Source: an uncultured Prochlorococcus sp.
GTDB lineage: Bacteria; Cyanobacteriota; Cyanobacteriia; PCC-6307; Cyanobiaceae
Length of the DNA stretch: 45,286 nt
Assembly (NCBI RefSeq): GCF_902536725.1
Contig: NZ_CACAYO010000011.1
Coordinates: 1-45,286 of the forward strand
Direction of reading: 5' to 3'
This document shows, piece after piece, positions 38,034 to 45,286 of this stretch. The notes under the pieces are model-generated. The model was not told where the DNA came from and did no database searches. It saw only the letters and a list, made by a program, of their open reading frames with translations. How positions within the stretch are numbered: the stretch's first letter is position 1; every line of letters begins with the position of its first letter. The translations under genes and the position numbers were made by a program.

Positions 38034-38760
38034 AATCTTACTTATTATCACGTTGCAAAGGATGTTCCGGAATTAAATCCTGATATTGCAGTTGTAATTG
38101 ATGTTTTAAGAGCTACAACCACAATTTCTTGGGCTTTAAATAATGGTGCTGATTCAATACAAGTCTTTGCAGATTTAGATCTATTGAAAGAGTCTGCAAT
38201 CAAGTGGCAAGCTGATGAAAGATTAATGCTCGGAGAGAGAGGTGGCAAGAAGATTGAGGGCTTTGATTTGGGAAATTCTCCTTTATCAGTTTCAAAAAAA
38301 AGTTGTTAATGGTAAAAGACTTTTTATGAGTACGACTAATGGGACTAAATCATTGCAAAAAGTTCAAAATGCAACCCATTTGTTTGCTATGGGACTCCCA
38401 AATAGGAAAGCAGTTGCCGAAAAAATCATTTCATTAAATAAAGAAAATGTTTTAATACTTGGGAGTGGTTGGGAAGGTTCATATTCACTTGAGGATTCTT
38501 TGGCTGCAGGTGCTTTAGCCTCATACTTTAAACAGAACTGTGATTTTGAAATTAATATTATTAACGACGAATTACAGGCTGCTTTGGCACTCTGGGATTT
38601 TTGGAAAAATGATATTTTGAAATGTTTAAAAACAGCAACCCATGGCAAAAGATTGACAAGTCTTGGAGATTATGAGGATGATTTAAAGTGTTGCTCTGAA
38701 CTTGATTGCTTAGATATTGTTCCAGCTCAAGTTGAAAGAGGTGTGATTCGTGCCTCATGA
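38031..38760 (+). pseudogene. comB: 2-phosphosulfolactate phosphatase, interrupted by a frameshift
   Basis: ComB removes phosphate from 2-phosphosulfolactate, a step known from coenzyme M synthesis in methanogens; its role in cyanobacteria is unclear, perhaps making sulfolactate. The 5' part (38031-38309) encodes [29 protein letters not shown] and [24 protein letters not shown], then stops at TAA after an A8 tract. The 3' part continues in the +1 frame with [18 protein letters not shown] and, further on, LGSGWEGSYSLEDSLAAGAL, ending at 38760. Deleting one A restores about 242 residues, the expected length. The start appears to be an ATT codon. Either the genome carries a real lesion or the base count of the tract is wrong. 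Confidence 0.85.
38294..38301 (+). repeat. A8 homopolymer at the comB frameshift
   Basis: Eight A bases follow TTC inside comB. Seven A bases would keep the conserved frame ([12 protein letters not shown]); eight send translation into a TAA six bases later. Like the murF lesion, the change needed is removal of one A. Confidence 0.9.
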
Positions 38761-38790
38761 TTTACGAATTGGTTCACTAGGAGTAAGGTC

Positions 38791-39618
38791 TTGACTGATT
38801 TTTTGGTAGCGGCATTGCAAATTACGAGTACTTCGAATGTTGAAGCGAATTTCATTGAAGCAGAAGAACAGATTGAATTAGCAGCTAGAAGAGGTGCTGA
38901 GTTAATAGGATTGCCTGAGAATTTTGCTTTTTTAGGAGGAGATGATGAAAAACTTAGATTAGCTTCTGAATTGTCAGAGAAGTGTGCAAATTTTCTAAAA
39001 ACTATGTCACAAAGATATCAAGTCTTTCTTTTGGGAGGCGGGTACCCTGTCCCTGCTGGTGATGACAGTCATACTTTTAATAGATCAGCCTTATTTGGGA
39101 AAGATGGACAGGTTTTGGCAAAATATGACAAAATTCATTTGTTTGATGTTGATTTGCCGGACGGAAATTTATATAAGGAATCATCCACTATTTTATCTGG
39201 GAAAGAGTATCCACCTGTTGTGGATGTTCCAGGCTTATGCAAAATAGGATTATCAATTTGTTATGACGTCAGATTTCCTGAACTCTATAGATATTTGTCT
39301 TCGAATGGTGCAGAGCTAATTATGATTCCCGCAGCTTTTACAGCATTTACTGGAAAAGATCATTGGCAAATCCTATTACAAGCTAGAGCAATTGAGAATA
39401 CAGCATATGTAGTCGCTCCAGCTCAAACTGGGATTCATTATGGTAGAAGGCAAAGTCATGGCCATGCAATGGTAATTGACCCTTGGGGTACAGTTCTATC
39501 TGATGCCGGAAAAACTCAAGGAGCTGCAATAGCTCCTGCTGATAAAGAAAGAGTAAAGAAAATTAGGGAGCAGATGCCAAGCCTTAAACATAGGAAAAAT
39601 AAATTGTTTGCAAAATAA
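38791..39618 (+). CDS. Nitrilase-superfamily amidohydrolase (Nit1/Nit2-like)
   Basis: This 275-residue enzyme belongs to the carbon-nitrogen hydrolase family. The Glu-Lys-Cys triad is visible: Glu43 in GLPENFAF, Lys114 in KYDKIHLFDVDLP, and Cys157 in LSICYDVRFPELYR. The closest known groups are Nit1/Nit2 proteins, which hydrolyse deaminated glutathione or omega-amides such as alpha-ketoglutaramate as metabolite repair. The exact substrate is not determined by the sequence. A TTG at 38791 with AGGAG at 38779-38783 is the chosen start. The cell-wall amidase gene overlaps its stop by one base (TAATG), so the two are co-translated. Confidence 0.88.
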   Translation: MTDFLVAALQITSTSNVEANFIEAEEQIELAARRGAELIGLPENFAFLGGDDEKLRLASELSEKCANFLKTMSQRYQVFLLGGGYPVPAGDDSHTFNRSALFGKDGQVLAKYDKIHLFDVDLPDGNLYKESSTILSGKEYPPVVDVPGLCKIGLSICYDVRFPELYRYLSSNGAELIMIPAAFTAFTGKDHWQILLQARAIENTAYVVAPAQTGIHYGRRQSHGHAMVIDPWGTVLSDAGKTQGAAIAPADKERVKKIREQMPSLKHRKNKLFAK

Positions 39619-40703
39619 TGATAAAGTTTTTAGATAATAAACTTTTTCGTTATTTATCCGTTTTTTTATTTTTAAATTCTTTAATCCTTCCAGTTAAATC
39701 GTCAAGTGCTCTGGCGGCGTGGGTCCTAAACACTAATGGGTTTTTAGAATTAAGAACTAAATCAAATACAAATCTAAAAGCATATTTCCAGAAGGCTAAT
39801 CAATTATCTGGCGATAGATTCTGGGTAGATTTTCCAGGAGAATTAAAAAATCCCAGAAAAATAAAAGGTAATGGCCCAATAAAAGAAATTAGATTAGGTA
39901 AACCAAATAAGGGTAAAACAAGATTAGTAATTGAATTTGAAGAAGAAACTTATTTGAACCCTTTGACTTGGCAAATGGTTGGCTTAGATCAAAATAGATG
40001 GAGAATCAAACTATTTAACCCAAAATATTCATTTAAAAAGATTGGTGAGGGTTTAGTTGAAAAGAAAAGAGAAAATATCAAAGCAAATCAAAATTCAATA
40101 AATAAGAAGAAAAACAATTATGGTTACTTGAAACTACCAGAGGTAAAACGAAACAAGTACGAGGTTGTAATCGATCCAGGGCATGGAGGCCCTGATCCGG
40201 GAGCAATAGGTATTGGTGGTATTAGAGAAACAGATATTGTTCTAGAGGTTTCAAAAATAGTTAAAAATTTACTTTCTGAAAAAGGTGTCAAAGTAAGGTT
40301 GACCAGAAAAAATGAAGTTGATTTGGATTTACCGCCGAGAGTTTCCTTTGCTAATAATACGAATGCAGATATCTTCGTAAGTATTCATGCAAATGCCTCA
40401 AGAGGTAAAAGAAGGGATATAAATGGATTGGAAACTTTTTATTACAGGGGGTGGAGAGGAAGGTTACTGGCTAAAAGAATTCAAAAACAAATTTTAAGAG
40501 TTTCCCCTGGGAGTCCTGATCGAGGAGTTAAACAAGGTCGATTTTATGTAATTAAAAATACTAGGATGCCTGCAGTCCTCGTAGAAATTGGATTTTTAAC
40601 GGGAAGATTAGATGCAAGAAGGTTAGAAAAAATAATCCATCGAAAAAGATTAGCTTATGCAATTGCAAAAGGCATCCTCGAATATCTAGATAAAGTAGGG
40701 TGA
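39618..40703 (+). CDS. amiC: N-acetylmuramoyl-L-alanine amidase (AmiC-type) with AMIN domain
   Basis: This zinc amidase cuts the bond between N-acetylmuramic acid and the peptide stem, as in daughter-cell separation. The 361-residue protein has a signal peptide ending near the SSALAAW segment (about residue 33), an AMIN domain (about 35-135) for targeting, a Lys/Asn-rich linker, and an Amidase_3 domain. Zinc ligands are H189 (DPGHGG), E204 (RETD) and H257 (SIHANA); the catalytic glutamate is E323 (VLVEIGFLTG). It therefore acts in the periplasm. It overlaps the nitrilase gene by 1 base and the glutamate racemase gene by 4, forming a tight cell-wall-related operon. Confidence 0.93.
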   Translation: MIKFLDNKLFRYLSVFLFLNSLILPVKSSSALAAWVLNTNGFLELRTKSNTNLKAYFQKANQLSGDRFWVDFPGELKNPRKIKGNGPIKEIRLGKPNKGKTRLVIEFEEETYLNPLTWQMVGLDQNRWRIKLFNPKYSFKKIGEGLVEKKRENIKANQNSINKKKNNYGYLKLPEVKRNKYEVVIDPGHGGPDPGAIGIGGIRETDIVLEVSKIVKNLLSEKGVKVRLTRKNEVDLDLPPRVSFANNTNADIFVSIHANASRGKRRDINGLETFYYRGWRGRLLAKRIQKQILRVSPGSPDRGVKQGRFYVIKNTRMPAVLVEIGFLTGRLDARRLEKIIHRKRLAYAIAKGILEYLDKVG

Positions 40704-41494
40704 AACTTAAAATAGGTATATTTGATAGCGGAATAGGTGGTTTTACTATTCTTAATTCTTTACTCAAAACACGTAAAGATGTAGAAGTTTTTTATTTGGC
40801 GGATACAAAAAGAATACCTTTTGGGAACAAAAATTCTAAAGAGATAAGATTAATTGCAAAGGAGATTTGTGCTTTTTTTGTAGATAAGAATTTGGACGCA
40901 CTTTTAGTTGCTTGTAACACAACAAATGCTTGTGCCCTCGATATTCTAGAACATAATTTAAAGGTCCCTTGCTTTGACCTTATAAACTCAGTATCGGAAA
41001 TAGTTGATAAACAAATTATTGGTGTCTTAGCAACACAAACAACTGTTCGATCATTGTATTACAAGAAAGCTATAGTTGCTAAAAAAAAGAATACTATAAT
41101 ATTTCAGCAAGAATGCCCAGAATTTGTATCAGAAATTGAAAAAGAAAAATTAAATATCGATAAATTAAATAGTCTTTCATACTTATACTTAAGACCATTA
41201 ATAAACAAAAAGATTGAAGAATTAATACTTGGATGTAGTCACTATCCTTTAATTTATGACTTTTTGAGAAAAAAATTAGATTCAAATATAAAAATTATTG
41301 ATCCATCGGTAGAATTAATAAAAAAATTTAATGAATCTTTTGCTATTCCAAAAACTGACCGCTATGAGAGTATTTCTTTGGAAAATGTAAAATTTTTTGT
41401 TACTTCAGAAGAAGATAAGTTTTCCAATAAAGTAAAATTTTGGCTTGGAATTAATAAAGAAATTAGGTTGATTAACCTCCGAAGTAATGTTTGA
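40700..41494 (+). CDS. murI: Glutamate racemase
   Basis: MurI interconverts L- and D-glutamate, supplying D-Glu for peptidoglycan. The 264-residue protein has both catalytic cysteines, C72 in LLVACNTTNA and C179 in LILGCSHYPLI, and the N-terminal FDSGIGGFTIL with Asp9. The start is a GTG at 40700 that overlaps the amidase stop as GTGA, so translation is coupled. The polyprenyl synthase gene follows after 27 bases. Together with the upstream amidase this places cell-wall supply and turnover genes in one transcript. Confidence 0.95.
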   Translation: MKLKIGIFDSGIGGFTILNSLLKTRKDVEVFYLADTKRIPFGNKNSKEIRLIAKEICAFFVDKNLDALLVACNTTNACALDILEHNLKVPCFDLINSVSEIVDKQIIGVLATQTTVRSLYYKKAIVAKKKNTIIFQQECPEFVSEIEKEKLNIDKLNSLSYLYLRPLINKKIEELILGCSHYPLIYDFLRKKLDSNIKIIDPSVELIKKFNESFAIPKTDRYESISLENVKFFVTSEEDKFSNKVKFWLGINKEIRLINLRSNV

Positions 41495-41521
41495 TTCCTT
41501 AAGATATAGAAGAGGTCAATC

Positions 41522-42493
41522 ATGAATACAGTAACAGAGCTACTACAACCAGTTGAAAATGATCTTGATGATCTTATTTTAGAACTGAAAAATCTAATAG
41601 GAGCTGGTCATCCAATACTTCAAGCCGCAGCAGAACACCTTTTTAGTGCTGGGGGGAAAAGGTTGAGACCTGGTATAGTTTTATTGATTTCAAAAGCTAT
41701 ATCTCCTGAATTTTGCTTGACAACCAAGCATAAAAGACTTGCTGAAATAACTGAGATGATTCATACAGCCTCATTAGTCCATGATGATGTTGTTGATGAG
41801 GCTTCTACAAGAAGAGGAGTTGATACAGTTCATAGCAGATTTAATACCAGAGTAGCTGTTTTGGCGGGTGACTTCTTATTTGCTCAAGCAAGTTGGCACC
41901 TAGCAAATCTTGACAATGTAAATGTAGTTAAATTACTTAGTAGAGTAATAATGGATTTAGCAGAGGGTGAAATCAAACAAAATTTAAATAGATTTGATTC
42001 GGCTCAATCTTTTTCCAAATACATCAACAAAAGTTATTGTAAAACAGCATCATTAATAGCCAATAGTTGCAAAGCAGCAGGAGTTTTGAGTGGTATTAAT
42101 GATGAAGACTTAACCTCGTTATACGATTTTGGCAAAAATATTGGTTTAGCATTCCAAGTTGTAGATGACATTCTTGACTTTACTGGAAATGATAAACAGC
42201 TTGGAAAACCTGCAGTAAGTGACCTTGCAAGTGGTTATCTTACCGCCCCAGTTTTATATGCCTTGGAAGAAAATAAACAATTGTCAGTTCTTATAAACAG
42301 AGAACTTGCCGAAAAAGATGATTTAGATGATGCTCTTAATATCATCATGAACTCTAAAGCTATTGAAAGTTCTAGGAAACTAGCTGAGGATTTTGCAATG
42401 CTTTCTAAAGAAGCTATAGTCTGGCTTCCTGATTCAGAATATAAAAGAGCTTTAATGGCTCTTCCAGAATTTGTTCTAAGCCGTATTTATTAA
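41522..42493 (+). CDS. sds: Polyprenyl (solanesyl-type) diphosphate synthase
   Basis: This trans-prenyltransferase extends farnesyl or geranylgeranyl diphosphate with isopentenyl units, probably to the C45 solanesyl chain of plastoquinone-9. The 323-residue protein has the first aspartate-rich motif DDVVD at residues 88-92 and the second DDILD at 215-219, GGKRLRPG (44-51), and the helix segment between them. Small residues before the first motif (TASLVH) are consistent with a long-chain product. The start ATG is preceded by AGAGG at 41511-41515. The chain length is inferred from family position and the cyanobacterial need for plastoquinone. Confidence 0.92.
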   Translation: MNTVTELLQPVENDLDDLILELKNLIGAGHPILQAAAEHLFSAGGKRLRPGIVLLISKAISPEFCLTTKHKRLAEITEMIHTASLVHDDVVDEASTRRGVDTVHSRFNTRVAVLAGDFLFAQASWHLANLDNVNVVKLLSRVIMDLAEGEIKQNLNRFDSAQSFSKYINKSYCKTASLIANSCKAAGVLSGINDEDLTSLYDFGKNIGLAFQVVDDILDFTGNDKQLGKPAVSDLASGYLTAPVLYALEENKQLSVLINRELAEKDDLDDALNIIMNSKAIESSRKLAEDFAMLSKEAIVWLPDSEYKRALMALPEFVLSRIY

Positions 42494-42537
42494 ATCTATT
42501 AGAAATAAATCTTTGAGCTAAATTAATATTAAAATTT

Positions 42538-42566
42538 TTGAAAACCTTAATTTTTTCGACTAAATT
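42538..42566 (+). promoter_or_regulatory. Candidate promoter for acs
   Basis: In the 94-base gap before acs, TTGAAA at 42538-42543 and TAAATT at 42561-42566 are separated by 17 bases. Transcription from here would start about 15 bases before the ATG at 42588. This is a consensus match only, in very AT-rich sequence where chance matches are frequent. Confidence 0.3.
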
Positions 42567-42587
42567 TATTAAGCATAGATTTATTTA

Positions 42588-44570
42588 ATGTCATTAGATA
42601 AAAAAATTTCAATCAATAACATACTTGAAGAAAAGAGAATTTTCCCTCCATCAAAAAATTTTGCAGAAAACTCAAATATTAGTTCTCAAGAAGAATTACA
42701 AAGTCTAAAAAAACAAGCATCGGATAATCCTATTCAATTTTGGGAATCTTTTGCAAAATCTGAATTACATTGGTTTGAGCCATTTCAAACTGTATTAGAT
42801 AAAGAAAATGCGCCCTTTTTTAAATGGTTTAAAGAAGGGAAACTCAATATTACATATAACTGCCTAGATAGGCATATTAAGAGAGGGCTTGGAGGAAAGA
42901 CTGCACTTATATGGGAAGGCGAACCCGGAGATAGCAAAAAATATACTTACGAAGAACTTCTAAAAGAGGTATGTAAAGCAGCTAATGCATTAAAAGCAAT
43001 TGGTGTAAAAAAAGGAGATTTGGTATGTATTTATATGCCGATGATTCCAGAAGCGATGTTTGCGATGTTAGCTTGTGCAAGAATTGGTGCACCTCATTCA
43101 GTTGTCTTCGGTGGGTTTTCTTCAGAAGCTTTAAAAGATAGGTTAATTGATGGAAACGCCAGATTTGTTATTACTGCTGATGGTGGCTTTAGAAAAGATA
43201 AGGTGATTGAACTTAAGAAAGCAGTTGATGCTGCCATTGACAATGGGGCAGATAAAGTCGTTGAAAAAGTAGTTGTTGTTCAACGATCCCAAAAAAATAT
43301 TTCGATGGTTGATGATAGAGACTTTTGGTGGCACCAATTATTAAAAGATCAAAAAGATCATTGTGAACCAGAAATAATGAATAGCGAAGATAGACTTTTT
43401 ATTCTTTATACTTCAGGCTCTACTGGAAAGCCTAAAGGTGTAGTTCACACTACAGGTGGTTACAATCTTTGGACCCATTTGACGTTTAAATGGATTTTTG
43501 ACTTAAAAGATGATGATATTTACTGGTGTACTGCTGATGTTGGTTGGATTACAGGTCATAGTTACATAGTTTACGGGCCTTTATCTAATGGTGCTACAAC
43601 CTTAATGTATGAGGGAGTACCAAGGCCTTCAAATCTAGGGGCTTTTTGGGAAATTGTTCAAAAATATAAGGTTTCTATTTTTTATACTGCGCCAACTGCA
43701 ATAAGAGCGTTTATGAAGTCTGGGCGTGAAATACCTGATAAATATAATTTGGAGAGTCTCAGACTTTTAGGCACAGTTGGAGAACCAATTAATCCTGAAG
43801 CATGGATGTGGTACAAGGATGTTATTGGTAAAGATAAATGCCCTATAGTTGATACTTGGTGGCAAACTGAGACTGGTGGTGTGATGATAAGTCCCTTGCC
43901 TGGAGTCGTTTCTGCAAAGCCAGGTTCAGCTACTTTCCCTTTGCCAGGAATCGAAGTTGAAATTGTCGATAAGAATGGAGATAAGGTTAAGGAGAACGAG
44001 GGTGGCTATTTAATTATTAAGAAACCTTGGCCTGGAATGATGAGAACCATTCATGGAAACTCAGAGAGATATTTGGAGAGTTATTGGGAATATATTTCCT
44101 TTAAAGGAGAAAAAAATGTTTATTTTGCTGGAGATGGAGCACGCATTGACGAAGATGGATATATATGGATTATGGGAAGAGTTGATGATGTCATAAGTGT
44201 TTCGGGACATCGTTTAGGAACAATGGAAATAGAATCTGCTTTGGTAAGTCATAAATCAGTTGCAGAGTCTGCAGTCGTTGGCAAAAAAGATGATTTAAAA
44301 GGTGAAGTTATAGTTGCTTTTGTATCTCTAGAGAGAGACGTAAACGGTTCTTCAGAATTAGTAGAGAATCTCAAGAAACATGTTGTTAATGAAATTGGAA
44401 TTATCGCAAAGCCTGAAAAAATTATAATTTCTGACTCTCTTCCTAAAACACGTAGTGGAAAAATTATGAGACGAATTTTAAGATCTTTGGCTGCTGGAGA
44501 AAAAATTAGCGGTGATATAAGCACTCTTGAAGATAGTTCTGTTTTGGAAAAGCTGAAAGAATTATCCTAA
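42588..44570 (+). CDS. acs: Acetyl-CoA synthetase
   Basis: Acs activates acetate with ATP and CoA to acetyl-CoA in two steps via acetyl-AMP. The 660-residue protein is a full-length member of the adenylate-forming family: P-loop-like [19 protein letters not shown], the core motif [31 protein letters not shown], the hinge region, and the C-terminal [13 protein letters not shown] with the catalytic and acetylation-target lysine at about residue 625. Its own promoter is suggested upstream. It runs tail-to-tail into the DUF1350 gene with a 4-base overlap. Confidence 0.97.
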   Translation: MSLDKKISINNILEEKRIFPPSKNFAENSNISSQEELQSLKKQASDNPIQFWESFAKSELHWFEPFQTVLDKENAPFFKWFKEGKLNITYNCLDRHIKRGLGGKTALIWEGEPGDSKKYTYEELLKEVCKAANALKAIGVKKGDLVCIYMPMIPEAMFAMLACARIGAPHSVVFGGFSSEALKDRLIDGNARFVITADGGFRKDKVIELKKAVDAAIDNGADKVVEKVVVVQRSQKNISMVDDRDFWWHQLLKDQKDHCEPEIMNSEDRLFILYTSGSTGKPKGVVHTTGGYNLWTHLTFKWIFDLKDDDIYWCTADVGWITGHSYIVYGPLSNGATTLMYEGVPRPSNLGAFWEIVQKYKVSIFYTAPTAIRAFMKSGREIPDKYNLESLRLLGTVGEPINPEAWMWYKDVIGKDKCPIVDTWWQTETGGVMISPLPGVVSAKPGSATFPLPGIEVEIVDKNGDKVKENEGGYLIIKKPWPGMMRTIHGNSERYLESYWEYISFKGEKNVYFAGDGARIDEDGYIWIMGRVDDVISVSGHRLGTMEIESALVSHKSVAESAVVGKKDDLKGEVIVAFVSLERDVNGSSELVENLKKHVVNEIGIIAKPEKIIISDSLPKTRSGKIMRRILRSLAAGEKISGDISTLEDSSVLEKLKELS

Positions 44571-45286
44571 TCAGATTCATCAATTAAATTTGAAATTTTT
44601 TTTATAGTGTTTCTTTTAAATTCATCATCGGCCCAGTCTCCCAAAAAATTTTCTCTTAGTCCTGCGCTTGCAATTATAGTGTGTGTACCTTTTAACATTA
44701 CCCCCTTAGAATTATCTTCTTTTCTTGCTTTCAGACAAGAAAGTAATTTATCTGTTTGATCTAATTCATCTGAGTTGAATTTTATTAAGAAGTTATTTTT
44801 TTGATTATATGTTTTTTCAATTAATCGCAGAGTTCTTTCAGGGCTTGGACTGAATTCACTGTTGAATTCTAATTTTTGAGAAATTTGTTTCAATAATGGA
44901 ATAGATTTGTTAGCACTGAAGTTATTAAAACTTATTGATATGAATTTTTCGCAATTTCTTCCGCCATCAGGGGAAATTAGGTGAAGTTTGCAGCCTAGGC
45001 TATGACCAATTCTTATTGAAGGAATTGATGCTCCTATTCTCTTGGATAAAGATATTCGGCAATTCTTGAAATCCCTCCATGCTTTAATAGCAAGTTGTTG
45101 GTGATCGAATTGTGGGGTGTATTTATATGCATGTACTGCATAGTTTTTATTAATTAAACTCTCAATAAATCTTTTATAAGTTAAATCTGGTTTAGAAGCT
45201 AGATAACTTCCACCAATAAATTCCACAATTTTTTTAGGATTTGAAGGCCAATAACAAAAATTACTAAATTGATATTTTGTAAAAGT
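44567..45286 (-). CDS. DUF1350-family protein, 5' end beyond the window
   Basis: The reading frame continues without interruption to the right edge, so the N-terminus is missing; about 239 residues are present. The first visible residues, [35 protein letters not shown], match the conserved N-terminal region of DUF1350, a cyanobacterial and plastid family with an alpha/beta hydrolase-like fold. The segment [12 protein letters not shown] resembles a nucleophile elbow with Ser in GHSLG, and GTHTIIAS could hold the histidine. The function is unknown. A GTG at 45226 is in frame but is internal to the conserved region, so it is not the real start. Confidence 0.8.
   Translation of the reverse strand, partial: TFTKYQFSNFCYWPSNPKKIVEFIGGSYLASKPDLTYKRFIESLINKNYAVHAYKYTPQFDHQQLAIKAWRDFKNCRISLSKRIGASIPSIRIGHSLGCKLHLISPDGGRNCEKFISISFNNFSANKSIPLLKQISQKLEFNSEFSPSPERTLRLIEKTYNQKNNFLIKFNSDELDQTDKLLSCLKARKEDNSKGVMLKGTHTIIASAGLRENFLGDWADDEFKRNTIKKISNLIDESD

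Noticed and set aside
38242..38760. An independent gene of 172 residues starting at an ATG at 38242
   Set aside because: Its first 18 or so residues are out of frame relative to ComB and match nothing, while the rest is the ComB C-terminal half. It is a product of the frameshift, not a separate gene.
41465..41478. Small hairpin AGGTT-GATT-AACCT near the end of murI as a terminator
   Set aside because: It has a five-base stem inside the coding region and no following T-run.
44567..45226. DUF1350 gene starting at GTG 45226
   Set aside because: The frame stays open to the right edge, and the upstream residues ([10 protein letters not shown]) match the family, so the start is outside the window.
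1..45286. Mobile island, phage genes, tRNA-linked insertion or CRISPR array
   Set aside because: Every gene is housekeeping or a known cyanobacterial family, spacing is uniform and tight, and no integrase, transposase, tRNA or spaced repeat was seen.

Overview
The window looks like a stretch of chromosome from a high-light-adapted marine Prochlorococcus. The evidence is very low GC, gene spacing of only a few bases, and many genes typical of picocyanobacteria: NdhD, Ycf51, phylloquinone synthesis (menD, menB), solanesyl/polyprenyl diphosphate synthase, cyanobacterial DUF families (DUF4332, DUF760, DUF4336, DUF1350), and a substrate-binding protein matching cyanobacterial MntC. Species-level identity is inference from gene content and order. 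I saw no rRNA, tRNA, CRISPR array, insertion sequence, integrase or phage gene. No gene-free stretch exceeds 300 bases; the longest gaps are about 117-165 bases.

Layout. 1-7073 (minus): Ycf51, DUF4332, a small secreted protein, a CocE-type hydrolase, glgB, hemE and an SDR epimerase cut by the window edge. 7126-13434 (plus): tamB, proA, folB and a lipase-like hydrolase. 13427-22500 (minus): a tight seven-gene array read as RG-rich protein, trpS, thrS, glk, thrB, ndhD, prlC. 22666-27742 (plus): a DUF697 membrane protein, a three-gene Mn-type ABC transporter and a DUF4336 protein. 27749-28714 (minus): DUF760 and signal peptidase I. 28764-34293 (plus): menD, menB, glgA, murF. 34295-37898 (minus): glmU, an MnmD-like methyltransferase, aroA. 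38031-44570 (plus): comB, a nitrilase-family amidase, a cell-wall amidase, murI, polyprenyl diphosphate synthase, acs. 44567-45286 (minus): a DUF1350 protein cut by the right edge.

The genes are mostly housekeeping: glycogen and glucose use (glgA, glgB, glk), tetrapyrrole and quinone supply for photosynthesis (hemE, menD, menB, polyprenyl synthase, ndhD), cell wall synthesis and turnover (murF, glmU, murI, amidase), amino acids (proA, thrB, aroA), tRNA charging and modification, metal uptake, and outer-membrane biogenesis (tamB).

The most notable points are two genes, murF and comB, each broken by one extra A in a poly-A run (A10 and A8), and a comB reading frame whose only sensible start is a rare ATT codon with a Shine-Dalgarno sequence and a -10 box in front of it. 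The frameshifts may be sequencing or assembly errors, or real slippage-prone tracts. I found no convincing new multi-gene system; the best candidates for new function are the uncharacterised genes flanking the Mn transporter.
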